A stretch of DNA of 64,000 nt from Xylanimonas protaetiae. Its GTDB lineage: Bacteria > Actinomycetota > Actinomycetes > Actinomycetales > Cellulomonadaceae. The stretch lies in contig NZ_CP035493.1 of NCBI RefSeq assembly GCF_004135385.1, positions 1,736,001 to 1,800,000 on the forward strand, in the 5' to 3' direction. The notes beneath the pieces are model-generated. The model ran no database searches, was not told where the DNA came from, and saw only the letters and a program-made list of their open reading frames with translations. Each line of letters opens with the position of its first letter. The first letter of the stretch is position 1. The position numbers and the translations under genes are program-made. Shown piece by piece: positions 1 to 8,842 of this stretch.

Positions 1-1
1 C

Positions 2-883
2 GACGTGGTGCGTCTCGCGTTCACCTGCATGCTCGCCGAGGGGCACCTGCTGCTCGAGGACGCCCCCGGCACGGGCAAGACGTCGCTGGCGCGCGCCATG
101 GCGGCGAGCGTCCAGGGCACGAACACGCGCATCCAGTTCACGCCGGACCTGCTGCCCTCCGACGTCACGGGCGTGACGATCTACGACCAGAAGACCGGCC
201 GCTTCGACTTCCACCAGGGCCCCGTGTTCGCGTCGATCGTGCTGGCCGACGAGATCAACCGCGCCTCGCCGAAGACGCAGTCGGCGCTGCTGGAGGTCAT
301 GGAGGAGGGCCGCGTCACGGTCGACGGCGTGCCCCACTCCGTGGGCCGCCCGTTCATGGTCATCGCCACGCAGAACCCCATCGAGCAGGCCGGCACCTAC
401 CGCCTGCCGGAGGCGCAGCTCGACCGGTTCCTGATGAAGACGTCGGTGGGCTACCCCGACCGGGCGTCGACCGTCGAGATCCTCTCGGGCTCCGCCGTGC
501 GCGACCGCTCCACGGCGCTCACGCCGATCGTCACGACGCAGGCCCTCGCCGAGATGGCCGACCTCGCGGCGTCCACGTACGTCGACACCGCCGTGCTCGA
601 GTACGTCTCGCAGCTCGCGGAGGAGACGCGCGAGGCGCCCGAGGTCCGTGTCGGTGTCTCCGTGCGCGGCGCGCTCGCGCTCGTGCGCTGCGCGAAGGTG
701 TGGGCGGCCGCGCACGGGCGCCACTACGTGCTCCCGGACGACGTCAAGGAGCTCGTGCACCCCGTGTGGGCGCACCGCTTCACGCTCGACCCCGAGGCCG
801 AGTTCGCCGGCGCGACCGCCGACGCCGTGCTCGGTCGCATCGTCTCGACGGTGGCCGCGCCCCAGGAGAAGGCCCGCGTATGA
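2..883 (+). CDS. MoxR-family AAA+ ATPase (5' end outside window)
   Basis: Cytoplasmic AAA+ ATPase of the MoxR family, which usually works with a DUF58 protein and a transglutaminase-like membrane protein; both follow here. The frame is open to the left edge, so the N-terminus is missing. Visible motifs are Walker A (APGTGKTS, about residues 20-27 of the visible part), Walker B (VLADEINRA) and the sensor segment IATQNPIEQAGTYRLPEAQ; the C-terminal lid domain is complete. Its TGA overlaps the next ATG (ATGA), the first of a run of 4-base overlaps that continues to 11210. A role in assembling the secretion machinery downstream is inferred from context only. Confidence 0.93.
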   Translation, partial: DVVRLAFTCMLAEGHLLLEDAPGTGKTSLARAMAASVQGTNTRIQFTPDLLPSDVTGVTIYDQKTGRFDFHQGPVFASIVLADEINRASPKTQSALLEVMEEGRVTVDGVPHSVGRPFMVIATQNPIEQAGTYRLPEAQLDRFLMKTSVGYPDRASTVEILSGSAVRDRSTALTPIVTTQALAEMADLAASTYVDTAVLEYVSQLAEETREAPEVRVGVSVRGALALVRCAKVWAAAHGRHYVLPDDVKELVHPVWAHRFTLDPEAEFAGATADAVLGRIVSTVAAPQEKARV

Positions 884-2187
884 GCGAGGGGGTCCGGGCG
901 TCGCGTCTGCGGACGGGACGCCGCGCGCTGCCGGCGCCGTTCGCGCGCGTGCTCGGACGGGCCGCCGCGCCGGCGCGGTCGGCCAGGCGGGCCGGAGGCG
1001 TCCTCGCCGCGGCGGCGCGCCGCGGGTGGGAGCCGGTCGGCGCGGTCGTCAGCCCGTACGGCGTCGCCGCCGTCGTCGTCGCGCTCGCGGCGTGGGCCGC
1101 GGGGCTCGCGTACTCGTGGCTGGAGGTGCTGGTCGTCGCGGTGCTGCTCACCGCGAGCCTCGCCGCGGCCGTCGTGTTCGTGCTCGGCACGTTCCGGTAC
1201 ACGGTCGACCTCGGCCTCGCGACGCGGCGGGTCACCGTGGGGGACCGCGCCGTCGGGCGGCTCGTCGTGGGCAACGCCTCGGCGCGGGCGCTGCTGCCGT
1301 CGGTCATGGAGGTGCCCGTGGGGCTGGGCTCCGCGGCGTTCCCCGTGCCGCGCCTGCGGCCCGGCGCCGAGCACGAGGAGGTCTTCACGATCCCCACGCG
1401 CCGCCGCTCGGTCATCGTGGTCGGCCCGGTCCGCTCGGTGCGTGCCGACCCGCTCGGCCTGCTGCGCCGCGCCGTGACGTGGTCGCAGCCGCAGGAGCTC
1501 TTCGTGCACCCGGTGGTCAAGAGCCTCGCCGGCTCGTCGACGGGCTTCCTCAAGGACCTCGAAGGGCGTGCGACGCAGGACATCTCGAGCTCCGACGTCT
1601 CGTTCCACGCCCTGCGCGACTACGTCCCGGGCGACGACCGCCGCCACATCCACTGGAAGACGACGGCCCGCACGGGCCAGCTCATGGTCCGCCAGTTCGA
1701 GGAGACCCGCCGCTCGCACCTCGCGGTGATGCTCTCGACGCGCACGGCCGACTACGCCGACGGCGAGGAGTTCGAGCTCGCGGTGAGCGTCTGCGGCTCG
1801 CTCGGCCTCCAGGCCATCAAGGAGGACCGCGGCGTGACCGTGCTCGTCAACAGCGGCTCGCTGCGGGGCGACCACCGCACGCGCCTGCTCGACGACCTCG
1901 CCCGCGTGGAGCTCTCGCCGTCGAAGGCGCGGCTGGCCGACGTCGCCCGCGTCGCCGCGGCGACCGTCGCCGACGCCTCCGTCGTCGCGTTCGTCGTCGG
2001 CAGCGGCGTCCCGCCGGCGGAGCTGCGCGCCGCGTCCGCCCGGCTGCCGCAGGACGTCTCGGTCATGGCCCTGCAGTGCGTGCCGGGCGCCGTGATGAGC
2101 AAGCACAGCATCGCGGAGCTGACCGTCCTCACGCTCGGCAGCCTCGGCGAGCTGCCCCTGGCGATGCGACGGCTGGCCGACGCATGA
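880..2187 (+). CDS. DUF58 domain protein
   Basis: Membrane-anchored DUF58 protein of 435 residues, the usual partner of MoxR ATPases. Two hydrophobic segments (about residues 58-77 and 79-103) precede a soluble domain with the family signature RDYVPGDDRRHIHWKTTAR around residues 245-263, followed by a VWA-like region. The ATG at 880 is chosen because it overlaps the upstream stop (ATGA). The biochemical function of the family is not settled; a chaperone-like or adaptor role with MoxR is usually proposed. Confidence 0.9.
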   Translation: MSEGVRASRLRTGRRALPAPFARVLGRAAAPARSARRAGGVLAAAARRGWEPVGAVVSPYGVAAVVVALAAWAAGLAYSWLEVLVVAVLLTASLAAAVVFVLGTFRYTVDLGLATRRVTVGDRAVGRLVVGNASARALLPSVMEVPVGLGSAAFPVPRLRPGAEHEEVFTIPTRRRSVIVVGPVRSVRADPLGLLRRAVTWSQPQELFVHPVVKSLAGSSTGFLKDLEGRATQDISSSDVSFHALRDYVPGDDRRHIHWKTTARTGQLMVRQFEETRRSHLAVMLSTRTADYADGEEFELAVSVCGSLGLQAIKEDRGVTVLVNSGSLRGDHRTRLLDDLARVELSPSKARLADVARVAAATVADASVVAFVVGSGVPPAELRAASARLPQDVSVMALQCVPGAVMSKHSIAELTVLTLGSLGELPLAMRRLADA

Positions 2188-2360
2188 GCACTCCCACGAC
2201 CATGGAGACGGGTACGGAGACGGGTACCGGGACGAGCGCCGGGAGCGCTGCCCGCGGCACGACGCGCGCGTCGCGGCGCGTGCGCGGCGTCAGCGGCACG
2301 ACGACGACCGGTGCCCCCGGCCCGCGGCGCGGTCCGGGCCGACCCGCCCGCGCGCCCTGA
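2184..2360 (+). other. 59-codon open frame, possible N-terminus of the next gene in another frame
   Basis: An ATG overlapping the DUF58 stop (ATGA) opens a Thr/Gly/Arg-rich stretch of 59 codons ending at 2360. The transglutaminase-like protein that follows is read one frame back (-1), and that frame is also free of stops upstream of its first GTG at 2387. In position and coupling this looks like the true start of the transglutaminase gene, separated from it by a one-base indel in the GC-rich stretch 2311-2350. Alternatively it is a chance open frame. Confidence 0.4.
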
Positions 2361-2386
2361 CCGGGGCGGGCGCCGTCGACGCCGCC

Positions 2387-4669
2387 GTGCTCGCCGTGCT
2401 GCTCGCCGCGGTCGCGGTGGGCTTCGGCCCCGTGTGGGGCTCGGCGGGCTTCTGGCTCCCGGCCGCGGGCGGTGCGGTGCTCGGCCTGCTGGTCTCCTGG
2501 CTCGCGGCCGCGCGCCGCTGGTCCGTGCTCACGACGGCGGTGGCCGTCGTCGTCGCCTACCTGGCCGTCGGCGGGCCGCTCGCGCTGCCGTCCACCACGC
2601 GGTCCGGCGTCGTGCCGACGCTCGGCACGGTGCGCGGGCTCGCGCTCGGCGCGGTGCACGGGTGGAAGGAGTTCGTCACCACCGTCCCGCCCCTGCACTC
2701 GTTCCCCGACCTCGCGCTCGTGCCGTTCCTCGTGCTCTACGCCGTCGCCGTCGCCGCCGGGACGGTCGCGTGGCGGGCGCGGCTCGCGGCGTGGGCGCTC
2801 GTGCCCGTGGGCGCGGGGCTCGTCGCCGTGATCCTGCTCGGCACCGTCGACGTCGCCCGCCCGGTCCCGCAGGGCCTCGTCGTCGGCGTCGTCGGGCTGC
2901 TGTGGGGCGCGCTGCGCGTCGTCGAGAACCGTGTGGGGCAGCACACCGTCACGACGGAGGCCTCCGCGGCCGCGTCGCGCCGCCTGCGCTGGTACCGGTT
3001 CCGCACGGGCGCGACCATCCTGGGCCTGGGCGCCGTGGCGGCGGCGTTCGCCGCGCCCGCGGTGCTGCCGGAGCAGCCGCGCACGGTGCTGCGCGAGGTC
3101 GTCGTGCCGCCGCTCGACGTGCACGACTTCGTCAGCCCGCTCACCGCGTTCCGGCGGTACGCCAACGACGACCGCGAGACCGAGCTGCTGCGCATCGACG
3201 GGCTCCCCGCGGGCCAGCGCGTCCGCCTGGCCACGCTCGACACGTACGACGGCGTCGTCTTCGACGCCTCGAGCGACCAGCCCGGCTCGGGCACGTACAC
3301 GCGCGCGGGCGACGAGATCGCGACGCCCGACAGGTCGCCGAGCACGCCGCTCGACGTCCAGATCCTCGGCTACAGCGGGCCGTGGGTGCCCGCGGCCGGG
3401 GCGCTGACGGGCATCACCTGGACCGGGGCGCGCGCGGGCGAGCTGCTCGACGGCACGTACTACGACGCGGTCACGCGCACCGCGCTGACGACGTCCGGCC
3501 TGCGCGAGGGCGACACCTACCGTCTCCGGGCGCAGCTCGTGCCGCAGCCCGCCGAGGCCGACCTGCTCGCCGGGCGGATCCTGACCGACACGCCCGAGCC
3601 GCCGCTCGACGACCAGCTCGTCCCGGCGTCCGCGAGGTCGAAGGCCGCGCAGTTCATGGGCGAGGAGACCGACCCGGTCAAGCGCCTCTTCGCGCTGCGC
3701 GACGGCCTCGTGGCCTCCGGCATCTACTCGAGCGGCCTGGAGAACCAGGCGCCGTCGCGCCCCGGCCACTCGGTCGAGCGCATCGACACCCTGCTCGAGG
3801 GCGACGAGATGGTGGGCGACGACGAGCAGTTCGCCGTCGCGCTCGTCCTCATGGCCCGCGAGGCCGGCATCCCGGCCCGCGTCACGATGGGCTTCTACGT
3901 CGACCCGGAGAAGGACCAGCGCACGGACGGCGAGCCGTGGACCGTCGTCGGCGGCGACGTCCACGCCTGGGCCGAGGTGCCGTTCGAGGGCTACGGCTGG
4001 GTGCCGATCGACGCCGTCCCGGACCAGGACAACAAGATCAAGCCCGAGCCCAAGAGCGAGAAGGTGCCCAAGCCGCCGGTGCTGCAGGACCCGCAGCCGC
4101 CGGAAGAGCCGGCCGACGACGTCCCCGGGGACGTCAAGGACGACGACGGCCAGGACCAGGACGCCCAGGGCTTCGACTGGCGGCTCGCCGGGCTCATCGC
4201 CGTCTCGGTGGGCGTGCCGCTCGTGGTCGTCGCGGCGCCCGTCGTCGCCGTCCTGGCCTACAAGTCCCGACGCCGCACGCGGCGCCGGACCACGGGCCCC
4301 TACGCCGACCGCGTGAGCGGCGGCTGGCGCGAGGTCGTCGACCGGGCCACCGACCTCGGCACGGCCGTGCCCGCCGGCTCCACGCGTCGCGAGACCGCCG
4401 GCACGCTCGTCGACGCGCTCGGCGACCACGGGCACGTCGCCCTCGCCCACCGGGCCGACGCGACGGTGTTCGGCGGCGTCGACCCGACGCCCGAGCAGGT
4501 CGAGGCGTACTGGCAGGACGTCGACGCCGTCGTCGGGAGCATGGCCGGCAGCGTCACCCGGCGCGCGCGGCTGCGTGCGGCGCTGTCGCTGCGGTCGGTG
4601 CGGTGGGGCCGCGCCCTGCCGGCGCTGCGGCTCCCGCAGGTGACCCCGTGGAGGAGGAAGAGCCGATGA
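2387..4669 (+). CDS. transglutaminase-like (TgpA-type) membrane protein
   Basis: Polytopic membrane protein with an extracytoplasmic transglutaminase-like domain, the third member of the MoxR/DUF58/TGase trio. About six to seven hydrophobic helices fill the first 230 residues, then the TGase-like core (about residues 440-545), a Pro/Asp-rich linker, one more helix near residue 610 and a cytoplasmic tail. The His (GDVHAW, about residue 526) and Asp (PIDAVPD) of the triad are present, but where the family has the nucleophilic Cys this protein reads GDDEQFAVA, so it is probably not catalytic. The first start in frame is GTG 2387, which has no Shine-Dalgarno sequence; see the entry at 2184 for a likely missing N-terminus. 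Confidence 0.82.
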   Translation: MLAVLLAAVAVGFGPVWGSAGFWLPAAGGAVLGLLVSWLAAARRWSVLTTAVAVVVAYLAVGGPLALPSTTRSGVVPTLGTVRGLALGAVHGWKEFVTTVPPLHSFPDLALVPFLVLYAVAVAAGTVAWRARLAAWALVPVGAGLVAVILLGTVDVARPVPQGLVVGVVGLLWGALRVVENRVGQHTVTTEASAAASRRLRWYRFRTGATILGLGAVAAAFAAPAVLPEQPRTVLREVVVPPLDVHDFVSPLTAFRRYANDDRETELLRIDGLPAGQRVRLATLDTYDGVVFDASSDQPGSGTYTRAGDEIATPDRSPSTPLDVQILGYSGPWVPAAGALTGITWTGARAGELLDGTYYDAVTRTALTTSGLREGDTYRLRAQLVPQPAEADLLAGRILTDTPEPPLDDQLVPASARSKAAQFMGEETDPVKRLFALRDGLVASGIYSSGLENQAPSRPGHSVERIDTLLEGDEMVGDDEQFAVALVLMAREAGIPARVTMGFYVDPEKDQRTDGEPWTVVGGDVHAWAEVPFEGYGWVPIDAVPDQDNKIKPEPKSEKVPKPPVLQDPQPPEEPADDVPGDVKDDDGQDQDAQGFDWRLAGLIAVSVGVPLVVVAAPVVAVLAYKSRRRTRRRTTGPYADRVSGGWREVVDRATDLGTAVPAGSTRRETAGTLVDALGDHGHVALAHRADATVFGGVDPTPEQVEAYWQDVDAVVGSMAGSVTRRARLRAALSLRSVRWGRALPALRLPQVTPWRRKSR

Positions 4670-6219
4670 CGCAGCTGACGTGCACCGCGTGCGGCAGCGC
4701 GCAGGCGGCCGGGGCGGCCTGGTGCGCCGTGTGCGGCGCCGCGTTCCCGCGCACGGGGACGGAGGACGGCGCGGCCGCGGCGGGGCCTGCGCCCGCGGCG
4801 GCGCTCGCGGCCACGGCCGGGCCTGCTGCGCCGGGGCCCGGCCCGGGTCCGGGGGCGGGCAACGTCGTCCCCGTGCACACGGGCACGACGCAGCCCGAGC
4901 ATGCCGTCGCGACGGTGCGCGGCTACGCACCCCCCGCGCCGGTGCCCTCCGTCGAACCCCGGTACGGCGGGACCGGGCGCCGGTTCGCCGCGTACGTCGT
5001 CGACGCGGCCGCGCTCGCGGTCGTGCCGCTCGTCGTGGTGCTCGTGGGGCTCGTCGGCGCCGGTGTACCGCTGAACGGCGAGATCCGCACGGTCACGCAG
5101 GCCGAGGCGGACCAGATCTTCGCGCAGGTCCAGCGCACCTACGTCCTCGCCGCCGTGCTCGCCCTCGCGTGCTGGCTCGCGCTCGTCGTCGTCGAGGGGC
5201 GCACCGGGCGCTCGCTCGGCGGGCTGGTGCTGGGCCTGCGCACTGTCGACGCCGAGACCCTGCGCCCGATCGGGGTGGGGCGCTCGCTGCTGAGGTGGCT
5301 GATCGTCGGGGCGTCGGGCCTCGGCGCCGGGATCCTCCAGGTCGTCGTGCTGCTCAGCCCCGCCTTCGACGCGGGCTCGCGCCACCAGGGCTGGCACGAC
5401 AAGGCCGTCCGCTCCGTGGTGCTGCGGCACCGGGGACCGTGGACGGCGCCGGTGGACCCGACGGCGTTCGCGGGGCCTGCCGGGGTGCCAGCGCCGACGG
5501 GCTGGGGCGCGGGAGCGCCTGGGCGGCCTGCGCCGGCCGTGCCTGCGCCGGCCGTGTCGTCCGCCGGACCGGTGCCCGCCGGCGGGCACCTTCCGGCCGC
5601 GGCTTCGCCGGACCCGTGGGGCTTCCCGACGGCGGCTCCTGCCGCAGGGACGGTGACGCCCGGCCTGATCACCGGGGTCCCGGGCAGGGCGGCGACGGCG
5701 TCGTCGCCCTCGGCTCCGGCTCCGGCTGCGGTCCCGGCGCCCGCCCCGGTCCCAGCCCCGGCGTCCGCGCCCGCCCCGGTTCCAGCCTCCGCGTCCGGAC
5801 CCGTCTCCCCGTCCGCCGCCGCGTCGTCGGACGTCGACGACGACGACGACGTCGACGGCGAGACCCGCATGGCACCCGCGCGTGCCCGCGTGCTCGTGCT
5901 CGAGCTCGCCACCGGCGAGCGGTACGCCGTCACGGGCCGCACGCTGCTGGGACGCAACCCGCAGGCGCCGACGGGCGAGCCCTGGGACGTCCTCACCGTG
6001 CCGGACCCGACCCGGTCGGTCTCCAAGACCCACGCCGAGCTGCACCCGGACCCGGGCGGCCTGTGGGTGGTCGACCGCGGGTCGACGAACGGGACGGTCG
6101 TGTCCGTGCCGGGCCGGTCGCCCCAGGTGGCGGCCCCGGGCGCGCGCGTGCGCGTCACGGCCGGAGCCACGCTGCACGTCGGCGACGCGCGGATCGTCGT
6201 GCACCCGGAGGCGCTGTGA
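4666..6219 (+). CDS. zinc-ribbon/RDD/FHA membrane protein
   Basis: Protein of 517 residues with three modules: an N-terminal zinc ribbon (CTAC...CAVC, residues 6-25), an RDD membrane domain (about residues 105-250, with the RRFAAYVVDAA opening and a conserved GRSLGGLVLGLRTVD segment) and, after a long Pro/Ala linker, a C-terminal FHA domain (about 405-510) with the phosphothreonine-binding core GRN...SVSKTHAE...DRGSTNGT. The ATG at 4666 overlaps the upstream stop and has GAGGAGG just upstream. FHA domains read phosphothreonine, so this is a likely membrane target or sensor of the kinase encoded at 8839. A short Asp run precedes the FHA domain. Confidence 0.88.
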   Translation: MTQLTCTACGSAQAAGAAWCAVCGAAFPRTGTEDGAAAAGPAPAAALAATAGPAAPGPGPGPGAGNVVPVHTGTTQPEHAVATVRGYAPPAPVPSVEPRYGGTGRRFAAYVVDAAALAVVPLVVVLVGLVGAGVPLNGEIRTVTQAEADQIFAQVQRTYVLAAVLALACWLALVVVEGRTGRSLGGLVLGLRTVDAETLRPIGVGRSLLRWLIVGASGLGAGILQVVVLLSPAFDAGSRHQGWHDKAVRSVVLRHRGPWTAPVDPTAFAGPAGVPAPTGWGAGAPGRPAPAVPAPAVSSAGPVPAGGHLPAAASPDPWGFPTAAPAAGTVTPGLITGVPGRAATASSPSAPAPAAVPAPAPVPAPASAPAPVPASASGPVSPSAAASSDVDDDDDVDGETRMAPARARVLVLELATGERYAVTGRTLLGRNPQAPTGEPWDVLTVPDPTRSVSKTHAELHPDPGGLWVVDRGSTNGTVVSVPGRSPQVAAPGARVRVTAGATLHVGDARIVVHPEAL

Positions 6220-7064
6220 GCGGGCTGGACACGGTCGCCCTGCGCTGGGGGAGCGCCACGCACACGGGCGCGCGACGGAGGCTCAACGAGGACTTCTTCC
6301 TCGCGGACGGCTTCGCGTTCCTCGTGGCCGACGGCATGGGCGGGCACGAGGCGGGCGAGGTCGCGAGCAGCACGGCGATCGCGGCGCTCGCGCCCCTGCG
6401 CGCGGGCATCCAGGACGCGCTCGAGGGCGGCGGCGCCACGGGCGTCGAGCGGCTGCTCGCCGACGCGCACGCCCGCGTGGCGGCCATCGCGACGGCTCCC
6501 GGCAAGGAGGCGGGCACCACGGTGTCCGGCGTCGTGCTCGCGGAGCAGGACGGCGTGCCGTACTGGCTCGTGGTCAACCTGGGCGACTCGCGCACCTACC
6601 TGCTGACCGACGGCGAGCTCGAGCAGGTGAGCGTCGACCACTCCGAGGTCCAGGAGCTCGTCGAGGCGGGCCTCATCACGCCGCACGAGACGCGCACGCA
6701 CCCGCGGCGGCACGTCGTGACGCGGGCGCTCGGCCCCGGCGCCCCGACGCCCGCCGACTTCTGGTTCGTGCCCGTCGGCGAGCACGACCGCGTGCTCGTG
6801 TGCTCCGACGGACTGACCGGCGAGCTCGACGACGCGCGGATCGCCCGTGTGCTGCTGGACGAGGCCGACGCGCAGGCGGCCGCCGACCGGCTCGTGGGCG
6901 AGGCGCTCGCCGCGGGCGGCCGCGACAACATCACCGTCGTCGTCGTCGACGTGGCGACGGCCGGCGAGGGCGACGCGGCGCGCACGGCGCCGCACCGCGT
7001 CGTCGGGCTGACGGACGAGGACACGCGCCCGCGCGGCGCGGTGCTGACGGGGGGAGAGCGGTGA
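6216..7064 (+). CDS. PP2C-family Ser/Thr phosphatase
   Basis: Protein phosphatase of the PP2C/PPM family, 282 residues, a single catalytic domain without a membrane segment. Metal-binding motifs are clear: NEDFFLADG near the N-terminus, VADGMGGHEAGE, NLGDSRTYLL, and the terminal GGRDNITVVVVD. Start is GTG 6216, overlapping the FHA gene stop by four bases. It should reverse the phosphorylation made by the kinase two genes downstream, so the operon carries a complete write/erase/read set of kinase, phosphatase and FHA domains. Confidence 0.95.
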   Translation: MSGLDTVALRWGSATHTGARRRLNEDFFLADGFAFLVADGMGGHEAGEVASSTAIAALAPLRAGIQDALEGGGATGVERLLADAHARVAAIATAPGKEAGTTVSGVVLAEQDGVPYWLVVNLGDSRTYLLTDGELEQVSVDHSEVQELVEAGLITPHETRTHPRRHVVTRALGPGAPTPADFWFVPVGEHDRVLVCSDGLTGELDDARIARVLLDEADAQAAADRLVGEALAAGGRDNITVVVVDVATAGEGDAARTAPHRVVGLTDEDTRPRGAVLTGGER

Positions 7065-8842
7065 CGCCGACGACGGACGCCGTGGCCTGCTACACGGGCG
7101 CGGACGCGACGGTGGTGCGCCGCGGGCGCACGACCGTGCTGCTCGCCGACGAGCCCGCCGGGGCCGCCCGCCGGGTCTGGGACGGCCTCACGGCCGCCTC
7201 CGCGGTCACGGCCGTGCTCGACGCGCTCGCCGGGCTGCCCGGCGCGAGCCTGACGACGCTCCCACCGTTCGCCGCCGTCACGGTCGCCGACGACGGCGCC
7301 GCGCACGTGCTGGTCCGCGGGCGCGTGCGGGCCGTGCTCAGCACCGTGTCCAGCGACGTCGTCGTCGACGGGGAGGACGTCAGCACGTGGCACGAGCGGC
7401 GGGTCACGGGGGTGTCGGCGCTGGTCCTGGGCGTGCGGGCGCGCGCGGCGGGCGAGGTCCTCGCCGACGACGCGGCCCTGCCGCTCGTCGAGGGCGTCGT
7501 CCGGGCGAGCGAGGTCGCGCTCGAGGTGGTCGCGGGCGGGGCCGCGCGGGTTCGCTCGACGACTGTGGCCCCGGCCCCGGCCCCGGCGAGCGCCCCGGCC
7601 CCGGCGAGCGCCCCGACGCCGGCGAGCGCCCCGGAGCCGGCACCGCCGTGGCCGCTGCCCGGCCGGGGCTCCCGTGCCACGGCGTCGACGCCGGTCGCGC
7701 TGTCGGTGCCCGAGGTCGAGACGGTCCTGCCCGCCGCCGAGACGGAGCCCGGCGCGCCCGGACTGCGCACGCCCCCGGGGCCCGGTGCGCAGGAGGCCCA
7801 CGCCGGGCGGGACGACGCCGGGCGGCGGCTCGACGCCGGAAGGGTCGACGCCGGGAGGCTCGACGCCGGGCGGGCCGACGCCGGAAGGGCCGACGCCAGG
7901 CGGGCCGACGGGCGCGACGATCCCGACGCGTCCCGGGCGCCCGGACCCGTGGTCGGGACGGAGCCGCTCCCCGATCCTGCTCGGGCCCCGGCCGCCGCGC
8001 TCGAGGCGACCCAGGCGGGTCCGGTCGACGTCGCCGACGACGGCTACGCGCACCTGTGGGGCGAGACCGTGATGCGGTCGGTCGAGGACGCGGCGGTCCG
8101 CCCGGACGAGGAGGACGACGAGCCCGAGGCCGTCGCGGCCCCGCTGCCCGCAGCACCCGCACCGCTCGCCGTGCCGCTCCCCGCCCCGCCCGCGGCGGAC
8201 GCCGGGACGCCGGGTCTCATCGCGGGCGTCCCGCGCTCGTGGGGCGACAGCCCGTCGCCCGCACCGCCCGACGCCGCCGCCCTCGACCACGACGGCCACA
8301 CCGTCATGTCCTCCGCCCTCGCCGGGCTGCGCGCGGGCGCCGCACCCGAACCTGCCACCCCCGCACAGCCCGTCGCGACAGGCCCGCAGGTGCTCGCCCG
8401 CACGTGCGCGCGGGGTCGTCACGCCAACCCGCCCTCCCGGGAGGCCTGCCGTGCGTGCGGCGAGCCGCTCGAGGGCGACGCCGGCCCGGCGCCGCGCCCG
8501 GCGCTGGGCCGCGTGCAGGTCGCCGGCGGGCCGGCGCTCGCGCTCGACCGCCCGCTCGTCGTCGGGCGCCGGCCCCGCACGCCGCGGTCGACGGCGGGGG
8601 AGATGCCGCGCCTCGTGACGGTCGCAAGCCCGAACCAGGACGTGTCGCGCTCGCACGTCGAGGTGCGGCTCGAGGGCTGGCACGTGCTCGTGACGGACCT
8701 CGCGACCACCAACGGCACGGTGCTGCACCGGGGCGGGCAGTCGCCGCAGCGGCTGCACCCCGGCGAGGCGACCCTCGTCGTCGACGGCGACGTCGTCGAC
8801 CTCGGCGACGGGGCCACCCTGAGCTTCGAGGAGATCTGGTGA
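7061..8842 (+). CDS. FHA-domain protein with zinc ribbon
   Basis: Protein of 593 residues: an N-terminal domain of about 160 residues that I do not recognise (no catalytic motif evident), a long low-complexity middle rich in Pro/Ala with tandem DAGR-type repeats (bases about 7800-7920), a zinc-ribbon-like CARGRH...CRACG near residue 450, and a C-terminal FHA domain (about 485-590; SRSHVEVRL and TTNGTVLHRG). The start GTG 7061 overlaps the phosphatase stop. No membrane helix is seen. Likely a phospho-reader or scaffold for the kinase next door. Confidence 0.85.
   Translation: MTPTTDAVACYTGADATVVRRGRTTVLLADEPAGAARRVWDGLTAASAVTAVLDALAGLPGASLTTLPPFAAVTVADDGAAHVLVRGRVRAVLSTVSSDVVVDGEDVSTWHERRVTGVSALVLGVRARAAGEVLADDAALPLVEGVVRASEVALEVVAGGAARVRSTTVAPAPAPASAPAPASAPTPASAPEPAPPWPLPGRGSRATASTPVALSVPEVETVLPAAETEPGAPGLRTPPGPGAQEAHAGRDDAGRRLDAGRVDAGRLDAGRADAGRADARRADGRDDPDASRAPGPVVGTEPLPDPARAPAAALEATQAGPVDVADDGYAHLWGETVMRSVEDAAVRPDEEDDEPEAVAAPLPAAPAPLAVPLPAPPAADAGTPGLIAGVPRSWGDSPSPAPPDAAALDHDGHTVMSSALAGLRAGAAPEPATPAQPVATGPQVLARTCARGRHANPPSREACRACGEPLEGDAGPAPRPALGRVQVAGGPALALDRPLVVGRRPRTPRSTAGEMPRLVTVASPNQDVSRSHVEVRLEGWHVLVTDLATTNGTVLHRGGQSPQRLHPGEATLVVDGDVVDLGDGATLSFEEIW

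Noticed and set aside
2129-4930. 933-codon open frame on the minus strand
   Set aside because: Arg/Ala/Gly-rich shadow of the transglutaminase and RDD/FHA genes; a GC-bias artefact with no domain or ribosome site.
7800-7920. Short tandem repeats that could suggest a CRISPR-like or minisatellite array
   Set aside because: They encode in-frame DAGR-type repeats in the linker of the FHA protein; there are no spacers.
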